Assembly: GCF_034676545.1 (NCBI RefSeq)
Contig: NZ_JAUCBZ010000015.1
Span: 3,131,001 to 3,195,000 of the forward strand
From: Pararhodobacter sp.
Lineage (GTDB): Bacteria; Pseudomonadota; Alphaproteobacteria; Rhodobacterales; Rhodobacteraceae
Length of the DNA: 64,000 nucleotides
Direction of reading: 5' to 3'
Part shown: one piece after another, positions 41,749 to 51,728 of the stretch
How positions within the stretch are numbered: the first letter of the stretch is position 1
How the letters are laid out: every line of letters starts with the position of its first letter
Notes under the pieces: model-generated
Databases searched by the model: none
What the model saw: only the letters and a program-made list of their open reading frames with translations
What the model was told of the DNA's origin: nothing
Translations under genes and position numbers: made by a program

Positions 41749-43445
41749 TCAGGGCATGACTTCGAACCTGTCCACATCGACCATGCCAAGATCGGTGATT
41801 TTCAGATGCGGGATCACCGGAAGCGCCAGAAACGCCAGTTGCAAGAAGGGTTCCTCGAGGGTGACGCCCAGCGACCTGGCCGCGGCGCGCAGGTCAACCA
41901 AGGCGTCGCGCACGGTCTCGAAGGGTTCCAGCGACATGAGCCCCGCCACAGGGAGGGCCAGTTCGGCCAGGACCTTGCCGCCCTGCACCACGACGAACCC
42001 GCCTTCGATTTCGCCCAGGTGTTGAGCGGCCAGCGCCATGTCGGCGTAATCCATGCCGACCACGGCGATATTGTGGTGGTCGTGGCAGACGGTGGAGGCG
42101 ATCGCGCCGGATTTGATCTGGAACCCACGCACGAAGCCGTTGGCAATATTGCCGTTCTTGCCGTGGCGCTCGATCACCGTGATGCGGGCGAGATCCCGCG
42201 CCGGGTCGGGGCGTTTGTCGCCATCGGTCGCCGGAATGGAGTCGCGCAGGTGCTCGGTCAGGATCTTGCCGGGCCAGATGCCGATCACCGAGGTATCAGC
42301 GTTGTTCCCGGCGTAGCGGAAGCTGGCGGCGGTCAGGGGGGGGGGACGTGAACCGAAGCGCGCGCGACAGCGTCGATTTTATTGCGGGCGTCAAAGGCTG
42401 CATCATTCGCCAGAACGCCGCCGCAGAACACCATTTCAGCCCGGCACTCGGTTGGATTGTCCAGCACCACGATATCCGCGCGTTTGCCCGGTGCGATCTG
42501 GCCACGGTCCTTGAGGCCAAACGCCTCGGCCGCGGACAGGGACGCAGCACGGTAGACCGACAGCGGGTCGCGGCCTTTTTCGATCAGGCGGCGAATCATG
42601 TAGTCCAGATGCCCGTGTTCGGCGATATCCAGCGGGTTGCGATCATCGGTGCACAGGCACAGATAGGCCGAGGTCGTGGGGGTCAGAACCTCGGCCAGCG
42701 CCTCGAGGTCTTTGGACACCGAGCCTTCACGGATCAGCACCCGCATGCCTTTTTGCAGCTTTTCCGTGGCCTCGGCGGCGCTGGTTGCCTCGTGTTCGGT
42801 GCGGATTCCGGCGCTGATATAGGCGTTCAGATCGCGGCCCGACAGCAAGGGGGCATGGCCGTCGATATGCCGCCCCTCGAAGGCGCGCAGCTTGTCCATG
42901 CAGCCCGGATCGCGGTGGATCACGCCGGGGTAGTTCATGAATTCGGCCAGCCCGATGACGCGTGGATGATCGGCCAGAGGGGCCAGATCGGCGGCGCTGA
43001 GGGTGGCACCTGCGGTTTCCATATGCGTCGAGGGCACGCAGGAGGACAGGTTCACGCGGATATCCATGACGGTGCGGGTGCTGGCGTCGAGGAAATAGCG
43101 GATGCCCGCAAGCCCGGCGACATTGGCGATCTCATGCGGGTCGCAGATCGCTGTGGTCACGCCGCGAGGCGCGACGCAGCGGTCAAATTCGAAGGGCGTG
43201 ATGCAGGAGGATTCGATGTGCAGATGGGTGTCGATGAAGCCCGGCACCAGCAGTTTGCCGGTGACATCTATTTCGTGTTTTCCCGAATAATCGGCGCCGA
43301 TCCCGACGATCCGGTCGCCACAAATTGCCACGTCGCCGGGGATTTTCGCGCCGGTGACCATGCACCAGACCGTGCCGCCCTTGAGGACCAGATCGGCCGG
43401 TTCATCCCCCCGGCCTTGTGCAATGCGCGCCTCAAGCATCGCCAT
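41749..43445 (-). pseudogene. ade: Adenine deaminase, frameshifted at a C10 tract
   Basis: A prokaryotic-type adenine deaminase (adenine to hypoxanthine, binuclear Fe/Mn amidohydrolase). The N-terminal frame from 43445 has the metal motif DTHLHIESS, the EGHHIDGHAP-type region and ends ...HVPPP at a stop. Homology resumes in another frame just downstream (LTAASFRYAGNNADTSVIGI) and runs to the stop at 41749. The break is exactly at ten consecutive C's on the coding strand (42336-42345); one more C, or two fewer, restores the frame. Rejoined length is about 565 residues, normal for Ade. It overlaps the next gene's end by 14 bp. Confidence 0.9.
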
Positions 43446-44313
43446 CCACCCGGCGCAAACGCTGGATCAGCGACGAGGTATCCCAGCGCCCGCCGCCCAT
43501 GTTCTGCACGTCCTTGTAAAACTGGTCGATCAGCGCCGTGATCGGCAGGGGCGCGCCGATTTCATCGGCGGTTTGCAGGCAGATCGCCAGATCCTTGCGC
43601 ATCCAGTCCACCGCAAAGCCATGGTCGAACTTGCCGTCGAGCATCGTGGCGTGGCGGTTGACCATTTGCCACGAGCCCGCCGCACCGCCTTGGATAACCT
43701 CGACCACGGCCTTGCCATCCATCCCGGCCTTTTCGCCAAAGCGCAGCGCCTCGGACAGGCCCTGCACCAGACCCGCGATGCAAATCTGGTTCATCATCTT
43801 GGCAATCTGGCCCGCGCCGACCTCGCCCAGACGTTTGCAGATCTTGGCATAGGCATCGACCACCGGGGCGGCGCGGTCGTAATCTTCCGCATCGCCGCCG
43901 CACATCACCGACAACATGCCGTTCTCGGCCCCGGCCTGCCCGCCGGAAACGGGGGCATCGACGAACCCGATTCCCGCCGCCAAAGCCTCAGCGGCCAGGT
44001 CGCGGGTAATTTTGGCGGAAACCGTGGTGTGATCGACGAACACGGACCCCTTGGTCATGCCTGCGAAGGCCCCATCCGCGCCCCGGCACACCGAGGCCAG
44101 ATCGTCATCATTGCCCACACAGGCCATCACGAATTCGGCACCCATTGCCGCCGCGCTCGGGGTTTGCGCGGCCGCGCCACCATGCTCGGCGGTCCATCTT
44201 TGCGCCTTGGCGAAGGTGCGGTTGTAGACCGTGACCTCATGCCCTGCCTTTGCAAGATGGCCCGCCATGGGATAGCCCATCACTCCAAGCCCCAAAAACG
44301 CCACCTTGGCCAT
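43432..44313 (-). CDS. NAD(P)-dependent beta-hydroxyacid dehydrogenase (HIBADH/GLYR family)
   Basis: A 293-residue enzyme. The Rossmann motif is GLGVMGYPMAGHLAKAGHEV (about 7-26), the substrate signature FVDAPVSGGQAGAENG at about 118 and the catalytic Lys in GQIAKMMNQ at about 173. Family members reduce or oxidise short beta-hydroxyacids or succinic/glyoxylic semialdehydes. Start ATG 44313. Co-oriented with and overlapping ade. The substrate is unassigned; glyoxylate/succinate semialdehyde reductase and tartronate semialdehyde reductase are alternatives. Confidence 0.9.
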   Translation of the reverse strand: MAKVAFLGLGVMGYPMAGHLAKAGHEVTVYNRTFAKAQRWTAEHGGAAAQTPSAAAMGAEFVMACVGNDDDLASVCRGADGAFAGMTKGSVFVDHTTVSAKITRDLAAEALAAGIGFVDAPVSGGQAGAENGMLSVMCGGDAEDYDRAAPVVDAYAKICKRLGEVGAGQIAKMMNQICIAGLVQGLSEALRFGEKAGMDGKAVVEVIQGGAAGSWQMVNRHATMLDGKFDHGFAVDWMRKDLAICLQTADEIGAPLPITALIDQFYKDVQNMGGGRWDTSSLIQRLRRVDGDA

Positions 44314-44396
44314 GCTTCGCCCCTTTTGCTGTCGATGGTTTGAATTGCGCTCGCGCGCGACAGCCCATAGGAAACGAAGCACGTTCCAAGGTCAAC

Positions 44397-46904
44397 ATGA
44401 CGAGGCCAATCCTGATGGTTACTCTGCTCCGCTGGTTGCTGCGAATTGCCACCGCCTCGGTGGTCCTGACGCTGGCGACGGTGGCGGGCGTCTATTATTT
44501 CGTGTCGCGCTCGGTGCCGGATTACGATCACACATGGCGGGTGCGCGGAATTTCGGACACCGTCGAGATCGCCCGCAACACCCATGCGGTGCCGCATATC
44601 TTTGGCCAGTCGGATGCGGATGTGTTCTTTGGCCTTGGCTTTGCCCATGCGCAGGACCGGTTGTGGCAGATGACCTTCATGCGCCGCGCCATTCAGGGCC
44701 GCCTGAGCGAAGTGTTCGGTGAACGCACCCTGCGTACCGATGAATTGATGCGCCGGCTTGACCTCTATGACCTCGCGCAACGGTCGGTTTCCGCGCAGGA
44801 TGATGACACGATGGCCGCGCTGGAAGCCTATGCGCGCGGGGTGAACGCCTGGATCAATCAGGTCAATGACAGCGCCCTTGGCCGTGGTGCGCCCGAGTAT
44901 TTCCTGTTCCCCGGAGAGGTTGGCCTGTGGCAGCCCGCCGATTCCATCGCGTTGATCAAGCTGATGGCCGTACAAATGGCCGGACATCTGGAAAACGAGG
45001 TGCAACGTGCGCGCTTGTCGGCGCTGTTGGGCGCGGAACGCACGAATGACTTGATGCCGATCGACACCAGTGAGGGCCTGAGCGCGCTGCCCGATTTCGC
45101 CAGCCTCTTTCCCGGCTTGACCGAGACGCAACTGGCCACCGCGTATCAGATGCCCGGCGACCTGCCCGGCGGGGATTTCTCGCCGTTCAACGCCTTCGAA
45201 ATGGCAGGGGCGTCGAATGCCTGGGCGGCGGGGCCGTTGCGCTCGGCAAATGGTGGGACATTGCTGGCCAATGACCCGCATTTGGGCTTCACGGCTCCGG
45301 CGATCTGGTATCTGGCCCGCCTGAACCTGAGCACGGGTGCCGTGACGGGTGGCACGATTCCCGGCATCCCGGCGATCCTGGTCGGGCGATCCGAAAGCCT
45401 GGCCTGGGCGCTGACCTCGTCTTACCTGGATGATCAGGACGTGTTCCTTGAGGAACTCGACAGCGAAAACAACCAACGGTATCGCACGCCGACCGGCTGG
45501 GCCGAGTTCGAGACCCGGCGCTCGATCATTCAAGTCGCCGATTCCGATCCGGTGACAATCACCCTGCGCTGGTCCGAGAATGGTCCGATCCTGCCCGGTA
45601 GCCATTATTCCCTGGGCTCGGTGACGCCGCCCGGCCATGTCGCCGCGCTGTCCTGGACGGCCTTGTCCGCGTCTGACACCTCGATGACCGCCGCCATCGG
45701 TCTGATGCGCGCGCATTCGGTGGATCAGGCGCTGGCCGCCGCCGAAGCCTTTGTCGCGCCGTCGCAAAACCTGATGGTGATCGACCACGCGCATATCGCG
45801 ATGCAGGTCATGGGCCAGATGCCACGCCGCGACAGCGCCCATCCGACCCAAGGCCGGATGCCGGCCCCCGGTTATGACCCCGATGCGCGCTGGCAGGGGA
45901 TGCTGCCCTATTCCTCGAATCCGCGGTTCATTGATCCGCAAACCGGGCTGCTGGGCAACACCAACAACAAACCCCTCAACCGCCCGTTCCCGCTGCATGT
46001 CAGCTTTGACTGGGGCGACCGGGTGCGCATTCAGCGCTGGGTACGCCTGATGCGCCAGCGCAGCGTCCACACGCGCGAGAGCTTCATCGAGGCACAACTC
46101 GACACCGTCAGCCAGGCCGCGCGCACGCTGTTGCCGCTGGTCGGTGCCGAATTGTGGTTCCAGGACGAACCCGCCACCCCCGGCAGCGTCGAGGCGCAGC
46201 GCCAGATCGCGTTGCAACTGCTGGCCGACTGGAACGGCGAGATGAACGAGCACCTGCCCGAGCCGCTGATCTATGCGGCGTGGATGCGCGACCTGCAATT
46301 TCGCCTGATCCGGGATGAGTTGGGGCCACAGGTGGATATGTTCACGCACATGCAACCCGCCTTCATCGAGCGGGTGTTCCTGAACACCGATGGCGCCTCG
46401 CAATGGTGCGATGTCATCCAGTCGGCGGTGATCGAGACCTGCGTCGATATTGCGCGCACCGCGCTGGATGAGGCCATCGCGCAGCTGACGCGCAGCTTTG
46501 GCCCGGCGATTGAAAGCTGGCGCTGGGGCGAGGCGCATCAGGCGACCCATGATCACCCGGTTTTGGGCGACGTCGCGATTCTGCGATTGTTCGTGAACAT
46601 CCGCCAATCGACCAGCGGCGGCGACAACACGCTGATGCGTGGCCTGACGCGCGGCGGCCCTCCGGGCGCGGCGGAACCGTTTCTTAACGTTCATGGCGCA
46701 GGATACCGTGGGGTCTATGATATGGCAGACCCGGAATCGAGCGTGTTCATCATCTCGACGGGGCAATCGGGCCACCCGTTGAGCCGCCATTATGATGATC
46801 TGGGCGTTCTCTGGCGACGCGGAGAGTATATCCCGATGACTCTGGACCCGGACCTCGCCCGCGCGGGAGGCGTTGGAATCACACGCCTTGAACCCCGCCC
46901 CTGA
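44397..46904 (+). CDS. Penicillin acylase family N-terminal nucleophile hydrolase
   Basis: An 835-residue precursor. One N-terminal signal/TM helix (about 12-35) is followed by an alpha-chain region. The autoproteolysis site is GA/SNAWAAG, with the nucleophile Ser273, then the beta-chain to the C-terminus. The Asn of the SN pair and later motifs (NDPHLGF, GRSESLAWALTSS) are as in the family. It hydrolyses amides; family substrates include penicillins and acyl-homoserine lactones, and the substrate here is unknown. ATG 44397 begins after the divergent dehydrogenase promoter. Followed at 43 bp by a P-loop gene and then metA. Confidence 0.92.
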   Translation: MTRPILMVTLLRWLLRIATASVVLTLATVAGVYYFVSRSVPDYDHTWRVRGISDTVEIARNTHAVPHIFGQSDADVFFGLGFAHAQDRLWQMTFMRRAIQGRLSEVFGERTLRTDELMRRLDLYDLAQRSVSAQDDDTMAALEAYARGVNAWINQVNDSALGRGAPEYFLFPGEVGLWQPADSIALIKLMAVQMAGHLENEVQRARLSALLGAERTNDLMPIDTSEGLSALPDFASLFPGLTETQLATAYQMPGDLPGGDFSPFNAFEMAGASNAWAAGPLRSANGGTLLANDPHLGFTAPAIWYLARLNLSTGAVTGGTIPGIPAILVGRSESLAWALTSSYLDDQDVFLEELDSENNQRYRTPTGWAEFETRRSIIQVADSDPVTITLRWSENGPILPGSHYSLGSVTPPGHVAALSWTALSASDTSMTAAIGLMRAHSVDQALAAAEAFVAPSQNLMVIDHAHIAMQVMGQMPRRDSAHPTQGRMPAPGYDPDARWQGMLPYSSNPRFIDPQTGLLGNTNNKPLNRPFPLHVSFDWGDRVRIQRWVRLMRQRSVHTRESFIEAQLDTVSQAARTLLPLVGAELWFQDEPATPGSVEAQRQIALQLLADWNGEMNEHLPEPLIYAAWMRDLQFRLIRDELGPQVDMFTHMQPAFIERVFLNTDGASQWCDVIQSAVIETCVDIARTALDEAIAQLTRSFGPAIESWRWGEAHQATHDHPVLGDVAILRLFVNIRQSTSGGDNTLMRGLTRGGPPGAAEPFLNVHGAGYRGVYDMADPESSVFIISTGQSGHPLSRHYDDLGVLWRRGEYIPMTLDPDLARAGGVGITRLEPRP

Positions 46905-46947
46905 GCAGCGCATATTCAAGCGAACGACGAAAAGTGCGAGTACCGCG

Positions 46948-47820
46948 ATGATTTATGAAACCGCCGCTGAATGGATGAGTGCGCCGCAGAAAAGCGTGCT
47001 GTTGTTTGGCATGTCCGGCCTTGGCAAGACGCGCACCTCCTCGCTGTTGCGCGAAAAGGGGTGGTTTCACTATTCCGTCGATTACCGCATCGGCACCCGT
47101 TACATGGGCGAGGCGATTGCCGACAATTTCAAACGCGAGGCGATGAAAGTCCCCTTGCTGCGCGATCTGTTGCTGTCGGATTCGGTGTGCATTTCGTCCA
47201 ACATCACCTTTGACAACCTGTCGCCATTGTCGACCTATCTGGGCAAGCCGGGCGATCCGGCCAAGGGCGGGCTGCCGATCGAGGAATATCGCCACCGCCA
47301 GGCCCAGCACCGCGAGGCCGAGATTGCCGCCCTGCTGGACACGCCGCGGTTCATCGACCGTGCGCGTGAACTTTATGGCTACAAGAACTTCGTGTGCGAC
47401 ACCAGCGGCTCGATCTGCGAGGTGGTGAACCCCGATTACCCGGTCGATCCGGTGCTCAGCGTCCTGTCGCGCCATGTGTTGCTGGTCTGGATCGAAGGCT
47501 CCGAGGATCACACAGCCGAGTTGGTGCGCCGCTTTGATCGCGCGCCCAAGCCCATGTATTATCGTCCGGAATTCTTGTTGGATGCGTGGAACACCTATCT
47601 CGCGGAAAGTGGCCGAATGCCAGGAGCCGTCGATCCTGATGCCTTTGTGCGCTGGACCTATGCCCGCGCCTTGGCCCACCGCCAACCGCGCTATGCGTCA
47701 ATGGCGGCCAATTGGGGGATGAAAGTGTCGGCCGATGATATGGCCCGCGTTCACACCCCGGAAGATTTCAACGCACTGATTGCCGATGGTCTGACCCGGC
47801 GCGCCGAAGCGGCGGCCTGA
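46948..47820 (+). CDS. P-loop ATPase of unknown role
   Basis: A 290-residue protein with a Walker A motif GMSGLGKT (about 20-27). A kinase-like continuation follows (RTSSLLREKGWFHYSVDYRI), then a helical region with no other strong signature. The overall shape resembles small-molecule kinases or chaperone-type P-loop NTPases conserved in Rhodobacteraceae. Start ATG 46948. It is the middle gene of a plus-strand run with penicillin acylase and metA, with short gaps (43 and 41 bp). Function unknown. Confidence 0.8.
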   Translation: MIYETAAEWMSAPQKSVLLFGMSGLGKTRTSSLLREKGWFHYSVDYRIGTRYMGEAIADNFKREAMKVPLLRDLLLSDSVCISSNITFDNLSPLSTYLGKPGDPAKGGLPIEEYRHRQAQHREAEIAALLDTPRFIDRARELYGYKNFVCDTSGSICEVVNPDYPVDPVLSVLSRHVLLVWIEGSEDHTAELVRRFDRAPKPMYYRPEFLLDAWNTYLAESGRMPGAVDPDAFVRWTYARALAHRQPRYASMAANWGMKVSADDMARVHTPEDFNALIADGLTRRAEAAA

Positions 47821-47861
47821 CCCCCGCAAACGGCCAGTGACGGATCTGTCAAGGACGACCC

Positions 47862-48791
47862 ATGCCCATCACGCTTCCTGCGAACCTGCCTGCTTTTGAC
47901 GTTCTCTCCCGCGAAGGGGTGAACGTGATGGCCGATACCCGCGCCGCCGTGCAGGATATCCGGCCGCTGAAAATCGGGCTGCTGAACCTGATGCCCAAGA
48001 AGATCCAGACCGAGAACCAGTTCGCGCGGTTAATCGGCGCCACGCCGCTGCAAATCGATTTCCGGCTGATCCGCATGAGCGAGCACCAGACCCGCAACAC
48101 CGCCGCCGAACATATGGCCGAGTTTTATCGCCCCTTCCAAGAGGTCAAGGACGAGAAATTCGACGGGTTGATCATCACCGGCGCCCCTATCGAGCATCTG
48201 CCCTTCGACGAAGTGACCTATTGGGACGAAATGCGCGAGGTCTTTGACTGGACGCAAACCCATGTGCAATCGACGCTGGGCGTCTGTTGGGGCGGCATGG
48301 CGATGATGCACCACTTCCACGGGCTGCCCAAACACATCCTTGATCACAAGGCGTTCGGCTGTTTCCGGCATCAGAACCTGAGCCCGGCCTCACCCTATCT
48401 GCGGGGGTTCTCGGATGATGTCCTGATCCCGGTCAGCCGCTGGACCGAAATGCGCCAGGCCGAGGTTGACGCGGCAGACGGGCTGGTCACCTTGCTGGGC
48501 TCCGCCGATGTGGGGCCATGTCTGGTCGAAGACGCCGCCCACCGCGCGCTCTATATCTTCAACCATTTCGAGTATGACTCGGGCACGCTGAAGGAAGAAT
48601 ATGACCGCGACGCCGAAGCGGGCAAAGCCATCACCGTGCCGGTCAATTACTATCCGGACGATGATCCGAAACGCAAGCCGACCAACCGCTGGCGCAGCCA
48701 CGCGCATCTGCTCTATGGCAACTGGATCAACGAGATTTACCAATCCACGCCCTTCGACGCCTCGTTGATCGGGACCGGCAGCACAGGATAA
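47862..48791 (+). CDS. metA: Homoserine O-acyltransferase MetA, predicted acetyl-CoA type
   Basis: A 309-residue enzyme of the MetA (HTS) family, first committed step of methionine synthesis. The catalytic Cys142 is in GVCWGGM, with the His/Glu pair near 236/238 (FNHFEYD). Residue 111 is Glu (ITGAPIE). In the family literature Glu111 goes with acetyl-CoA and Gly111 with succinyl-CoA, so this should be a homoserine O-acetyltransferase despite the usual 'succinyltransferase' label. The 41-bp gap upstream is too small for a SAM riboswitch. The gene converges on glnE. Confidence 0.94.
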   Translation: MPITLPANLPAFDVLSREGVNVMADTRAAVQDIRPLKIGLLNLMPKKIQTENQFARLIGATPLQIDFRLIRMSEHQTRNTAAEHMAEFYRPFQEVKDEKFDGLIITGAPIEHLPFDEVTYWDEMREVFDWTQTHVQSTLGVCWGGMAMMHHFHGLPKHILDHKAFGCFRHQNLSPASPYLRGFSDDVLIPVSRWTEMRQAEVDAADGLVTLLGSADVGPCLVEDAAHRALYIFNHFEYDSGTLKEEYDRDAEAGKAITVPVNYYPDDDPKRKPTNRWRSHAHLLYGNWINEIYQSTPFDASLIGTGSTG

Positions 48792-48800
48792 TCGCGGACC

Positions 48801-51590
48801 TCAGGGCGCGGCGGCGGGTGGCAAGACGGTATCAATCACCTGCGCCGCCGCCTGTGTCACCTGGTCCAGACGCGTGGCCAGCGCCGCCATGCTCTCCATG
48901 CCGGTCTCGCGCAGCACGAAGTTGCGTGCACCGTCCCCCATCGCGTCGGCGTCGGTCACGCGGTCGGCCAGCAAACGCTGCGCAATTTGCACCCGCCACA
49001 GCAAACGGTAGGCGGTCAGCAGAGTGGTTTCCTGCGCCGCATCAATCCGCCCGGCGCGGCGCCCGGAAAGGATCTGAGTCTCGGGCCGCCGGGTTGTCGC
49101 GGCGGTCTGCAAGGCAAACATTTGCCCAATCAACTCAATGTCTTGCAAGCGCCCCGCCCCGTCCTTGGCATCCAGCGCGCCCTGCCCCGGCTTGGCCGCC
49201 CGCAACCGCGCGCGCATGTCCGAGACATCCTGCGGAATGCTGTCGCCCTGCGACTTCTCGGCCAGCAGTTGCTGCCGGAAGGCGTCGATTTCCGCTACCA
49301 ATTCAACGGCCCCGGCAATGGGTCTGGCACGGGTCAGCGCCAGATGTTCCCAGGTCCAGGCCTCGTCACGCTGATAGGTGCTGAACGCTTCCAGCGAGGT
49401 CGCCACCGGCCCCTGCCGCCCTGAGGGGCGCAACCGCATATCAACCTCATAGAGCCGCCCTTGTGACATCGGCGCCGACACCGCCGTCACCAAGGCCTGC
49501 GTGAGGCGCGCGAAATAGGGGCGCGCGGCCAAGGGGCGCGGGCCGTCGGATGACTCCTGGCCCGCGGCGTCATAGATCACGATCAGATCAAGGTCGGACC
49601 CGGCATTCAACCGCCCCGCCCCCAGCGATCCCATGCCCAGAACCGCGGCCCCACGACCGGGTGCTGGCCCATGTTTGCGGGCGAATTCCTCGACCACCAA
49701 AGGCCAGAGCCCCATCAAGACGACATCGGCCAGCTTGGCATATTGCGTCCCGGCCTCGAACCCGTCGATCAGCCCGCGCAAATGATGCACGCCAATGCGA
49801 AAATGCCATTCCTTGTGCCAGACCCGCGCCGCGTCCAGGCGGCTCTCATAGTCGTCCAGGGCCACCAGACGCGCATCGAGATCGGCGATCAACGCCCCCG
49901 GCGCGGGCCAGGCGGCGAAAAAGTCGCCGCCGATCACCGCATCGAACACCCCGGCGTTCCGGGCCAGATACTCGCCAAGGACCGGTGCCGTGGTCAGAAT
50001 GTCGATCAAAAGATCAACCAGCGTCGGGTTGGCCTCGAACAGGGAAAACACCTGCACGCCTGCCGGAAGCCCCGACAGGAACCGATCAAAGGCCACGATG
50101 GCATCATCCGGCAACGGGGCCGCCAACAACCGCGACAACAGATCCGGTTGAAAACGCGTGAAAATATCCTGCGCCCGCTGCGATCGCAAAGACGGATAGG
50201 CGCGCCAGCCCCTGACAATGCTGCGTTGCTGGTCGCTCAGGGTGGGCATGGCAATCGCATCCGAGGGGGCGAAGAAATCCTCGGTCAATCCGGCCACCGC
50301 GTTCAGGCGGTCCAGCAGATCGCGCCGCCAGATTTCCGTGTCGCCCTCGCCCATGAAGCGCGCCAGCCGGTCGAACCCCTCTGGCGAGGTCGGCAGCAAC
50401 TGCGTTTGCGCGTCGTTGATCATCTGCAACCGGTGCTCGACCTCGCGGTGCGCGCGGTAATGTTCGGTCAGGGTTTTCGCCGTGCTGTCGGGCACCCAAT
50501 CCTTTTGCGCCAAGGCGGCCAATCCGCCCACGGTGTCACGGTGGCGCAAGTCCGGGTCGCGCCCGCCCGAGATCAATTGCCGAGTCTGGGTGAAAAATTC
50601 GATCTCGCGAATGCCACCGCGCCCCAGCTTCATGTTGTGTCCCTCCAGCACCAAGGCGCCGCCCAAACCCTTGTGCTCGCGAATGCGCAGCCGCATGTCA
50701 TGCGCGTCCTGAATGGCCGCGTAATCCAGATGCCGCCGCCACACGAAAGGCCGCAACGTGTCAAGGAATTGCGCGCCCGCCACCAGATCACCGGCACAGG
50801 GGCGCGCCTTGATCCAGACGGCGCGCTCCCATGTCCGGCCAAGGCTTTCATAGTAGCGCTCGGCGGCGTCCATCGACATGCAGACCGGCGTCACCGAGGC
50901 ATCGGGGCGCAGCCGCAGATCGGTGCGAAACACATACCCCTCTCCGGTGTGGTCGTTCAGCATCGCAGCGGCTTTGCGGGTTGCACGGATGAAGGATTGT
51001 CGTGCGTCGTGGCGTTCATCGTCGTCGAATTGCGTTTCGTCGAACAGGCAGATCAGGTCGATGTCCGAGGAATAATTCAGCTCATGCGCGCCCATCTTGC
51101 CCATGGCAAAGGCCACCATGCCCGCGCCGGTTTCCTCGTCGCCGGGCTGCGCGCCGGGCAGCTTTCCACGGCGGATTTCCTCGGCCAGATGGGTGGCCAG
51201 CGCGCGCTGCACGGCGGTGTCGGCCAGCCGGGTCAGCGCGGCGGTGACGGTTTCCAGCGGCCAGACGCCGCCAAGATCGGCCAGCGCGGCCAGCAGCGCA
51301 ATCCGGCGTTTCGCGCGCCGCAGCGCAGAGCCGGTTACGGCGGGCGTATCGGGCACCAACGAGTCCAGCTCGGCGTCGAGCGCGGCTTCGGGCGACTGCG
51401 CCAGAGCCTCGCGCAGCCAAGGCTCTTCGCGCTCCATGATCCCCTTCAGAAACGGGCTGCACCCGGCCGTTCCCGCCAGAACCTCACGCAGTTCGGGCGC
51501 GAGATCGGCAAAACGAGCCTGCGAATCGGCACCCGCCTCCGGATCAAAGGCAAGAGGCGAGCGGGTGAGTCGGCGCGTGAAATCTGTCAT
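48801..51590 (-). CDS. glnE: Bifunctional glutamine synthetase adenylyltransferase/deadenylase
   Basis: A 929-residue regulator that adds and removes AMP on glutamine synthetase in response to PII and glutamine. Two nucleotidyltransferase domains are visible: GKMGAHELNYSSDIDLI at about 163 and GSLGAGRLNAGSDLDLIVIY at about 650. Each carries the GSxxG...(D/S)xD metal-binding signature and is joined by helical GlnD-PII uridylyltransferase-like domains. Start MTDFTRRL at ATG 51590 preferred to a longer frame. Full family length and no disruption. Confidence 0.96.
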   Translation of the reverse strand: MTDFTRRLTRSPLAFDPEAGADSQARFADLAPELREVLAGTAGCSPFLKGIMEREEPWLREALAQSPEAALDAELDSLVPDTPAVTGSALRRAKRRIALLAALADLGGVWPLETVTAALTRLADTAVQRALATHLAEEIRRGKLPGAQPGDEETGAGMVAFAMGKMGAHELNYSSDIDLICLFDETQFDDDERHDARQSFIRATRKAAAMLNDHTGEGYVFRTDLRLRPDASVTPVCMSMDAAERYYESLGRTWERAVWIKARPCAGDLVAGAQFLDTLRPFVWRRHLDYAAIQDAHDMRLRIREHKGLGGALVLEGHNMKLGRGGIREIEFFTQTRQLISGGRDPDLRHRDTVGGLAALAQKDWVPDSTAKTLTEHYRAHREVEHRLQMINDAQTQLLPTSPEGFDRLARFMGEGDTEIWRRDLLDRLNAVAGLTEDFFAPSDAIAMPTLSDQQRSIVRGWRAYPSLRSQRAQDIFTRFQPDLLSRLLAAPLPDDAIVAFDRFLSGLPAGVQVFSLFEANPTLVDLLIDILTTAPVLGEYLARNAGVFDAVIGGDFFAAWPAPGALIADLDARLVALDDYESRLDAARVWHKEWHFRIGVHHLRGLIDGFEAGTQYAKLADVVLMGLWPLVVEEFARKHGPAPGRGAAVLGMGSLGAGRLNAGSDLDLIVIYDAAGQESSDGPRPLAARPYFARLTQALVTAVSAPMSQGRLYEVDMRLRPSGRQGPVATSLEAFSTYQRDEAWTWEHLALTRARPIAGAVELVAEIDAFRQQLLAEKSQGDSIPQDVSDMRARLRAAKPGQGALDAKDGAGRLQDIELIGQMFALQTAATTRRPETQILSGRRAGRIDAAQETTLLTAYRLLWRVQIAQRLLADRVTDADAMGDGARNFVLRETGMESMAALATRLDQVTQAAAQVIDTVLPPAAAP

Positions 51591-51728
51591 GCGGCGATTG
51601 TCACACGCCCAGCGCAAAGGTCAACGCGATAGGACGCCGACCGCACGCCCTGACCACACGGCAGTCGCCAAATTCGCCACTTGCGTTTGCGCGAGGCCGT
51701 GACACACTGCGGCACGGAGGATTTTGAC

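Noticed and set aside
44280..46919. A long minus-strand frame opposite the penicillin acylase gene
   Set aside because: Antisense shadow with no domain pattern; the plus strand has the Ntn-hydrolase motifs and a proper start.
47821..47861. SAM-sensing riboswitch before metA
   Set aside because: The gap is only 41 bp and shows no suitable structure.
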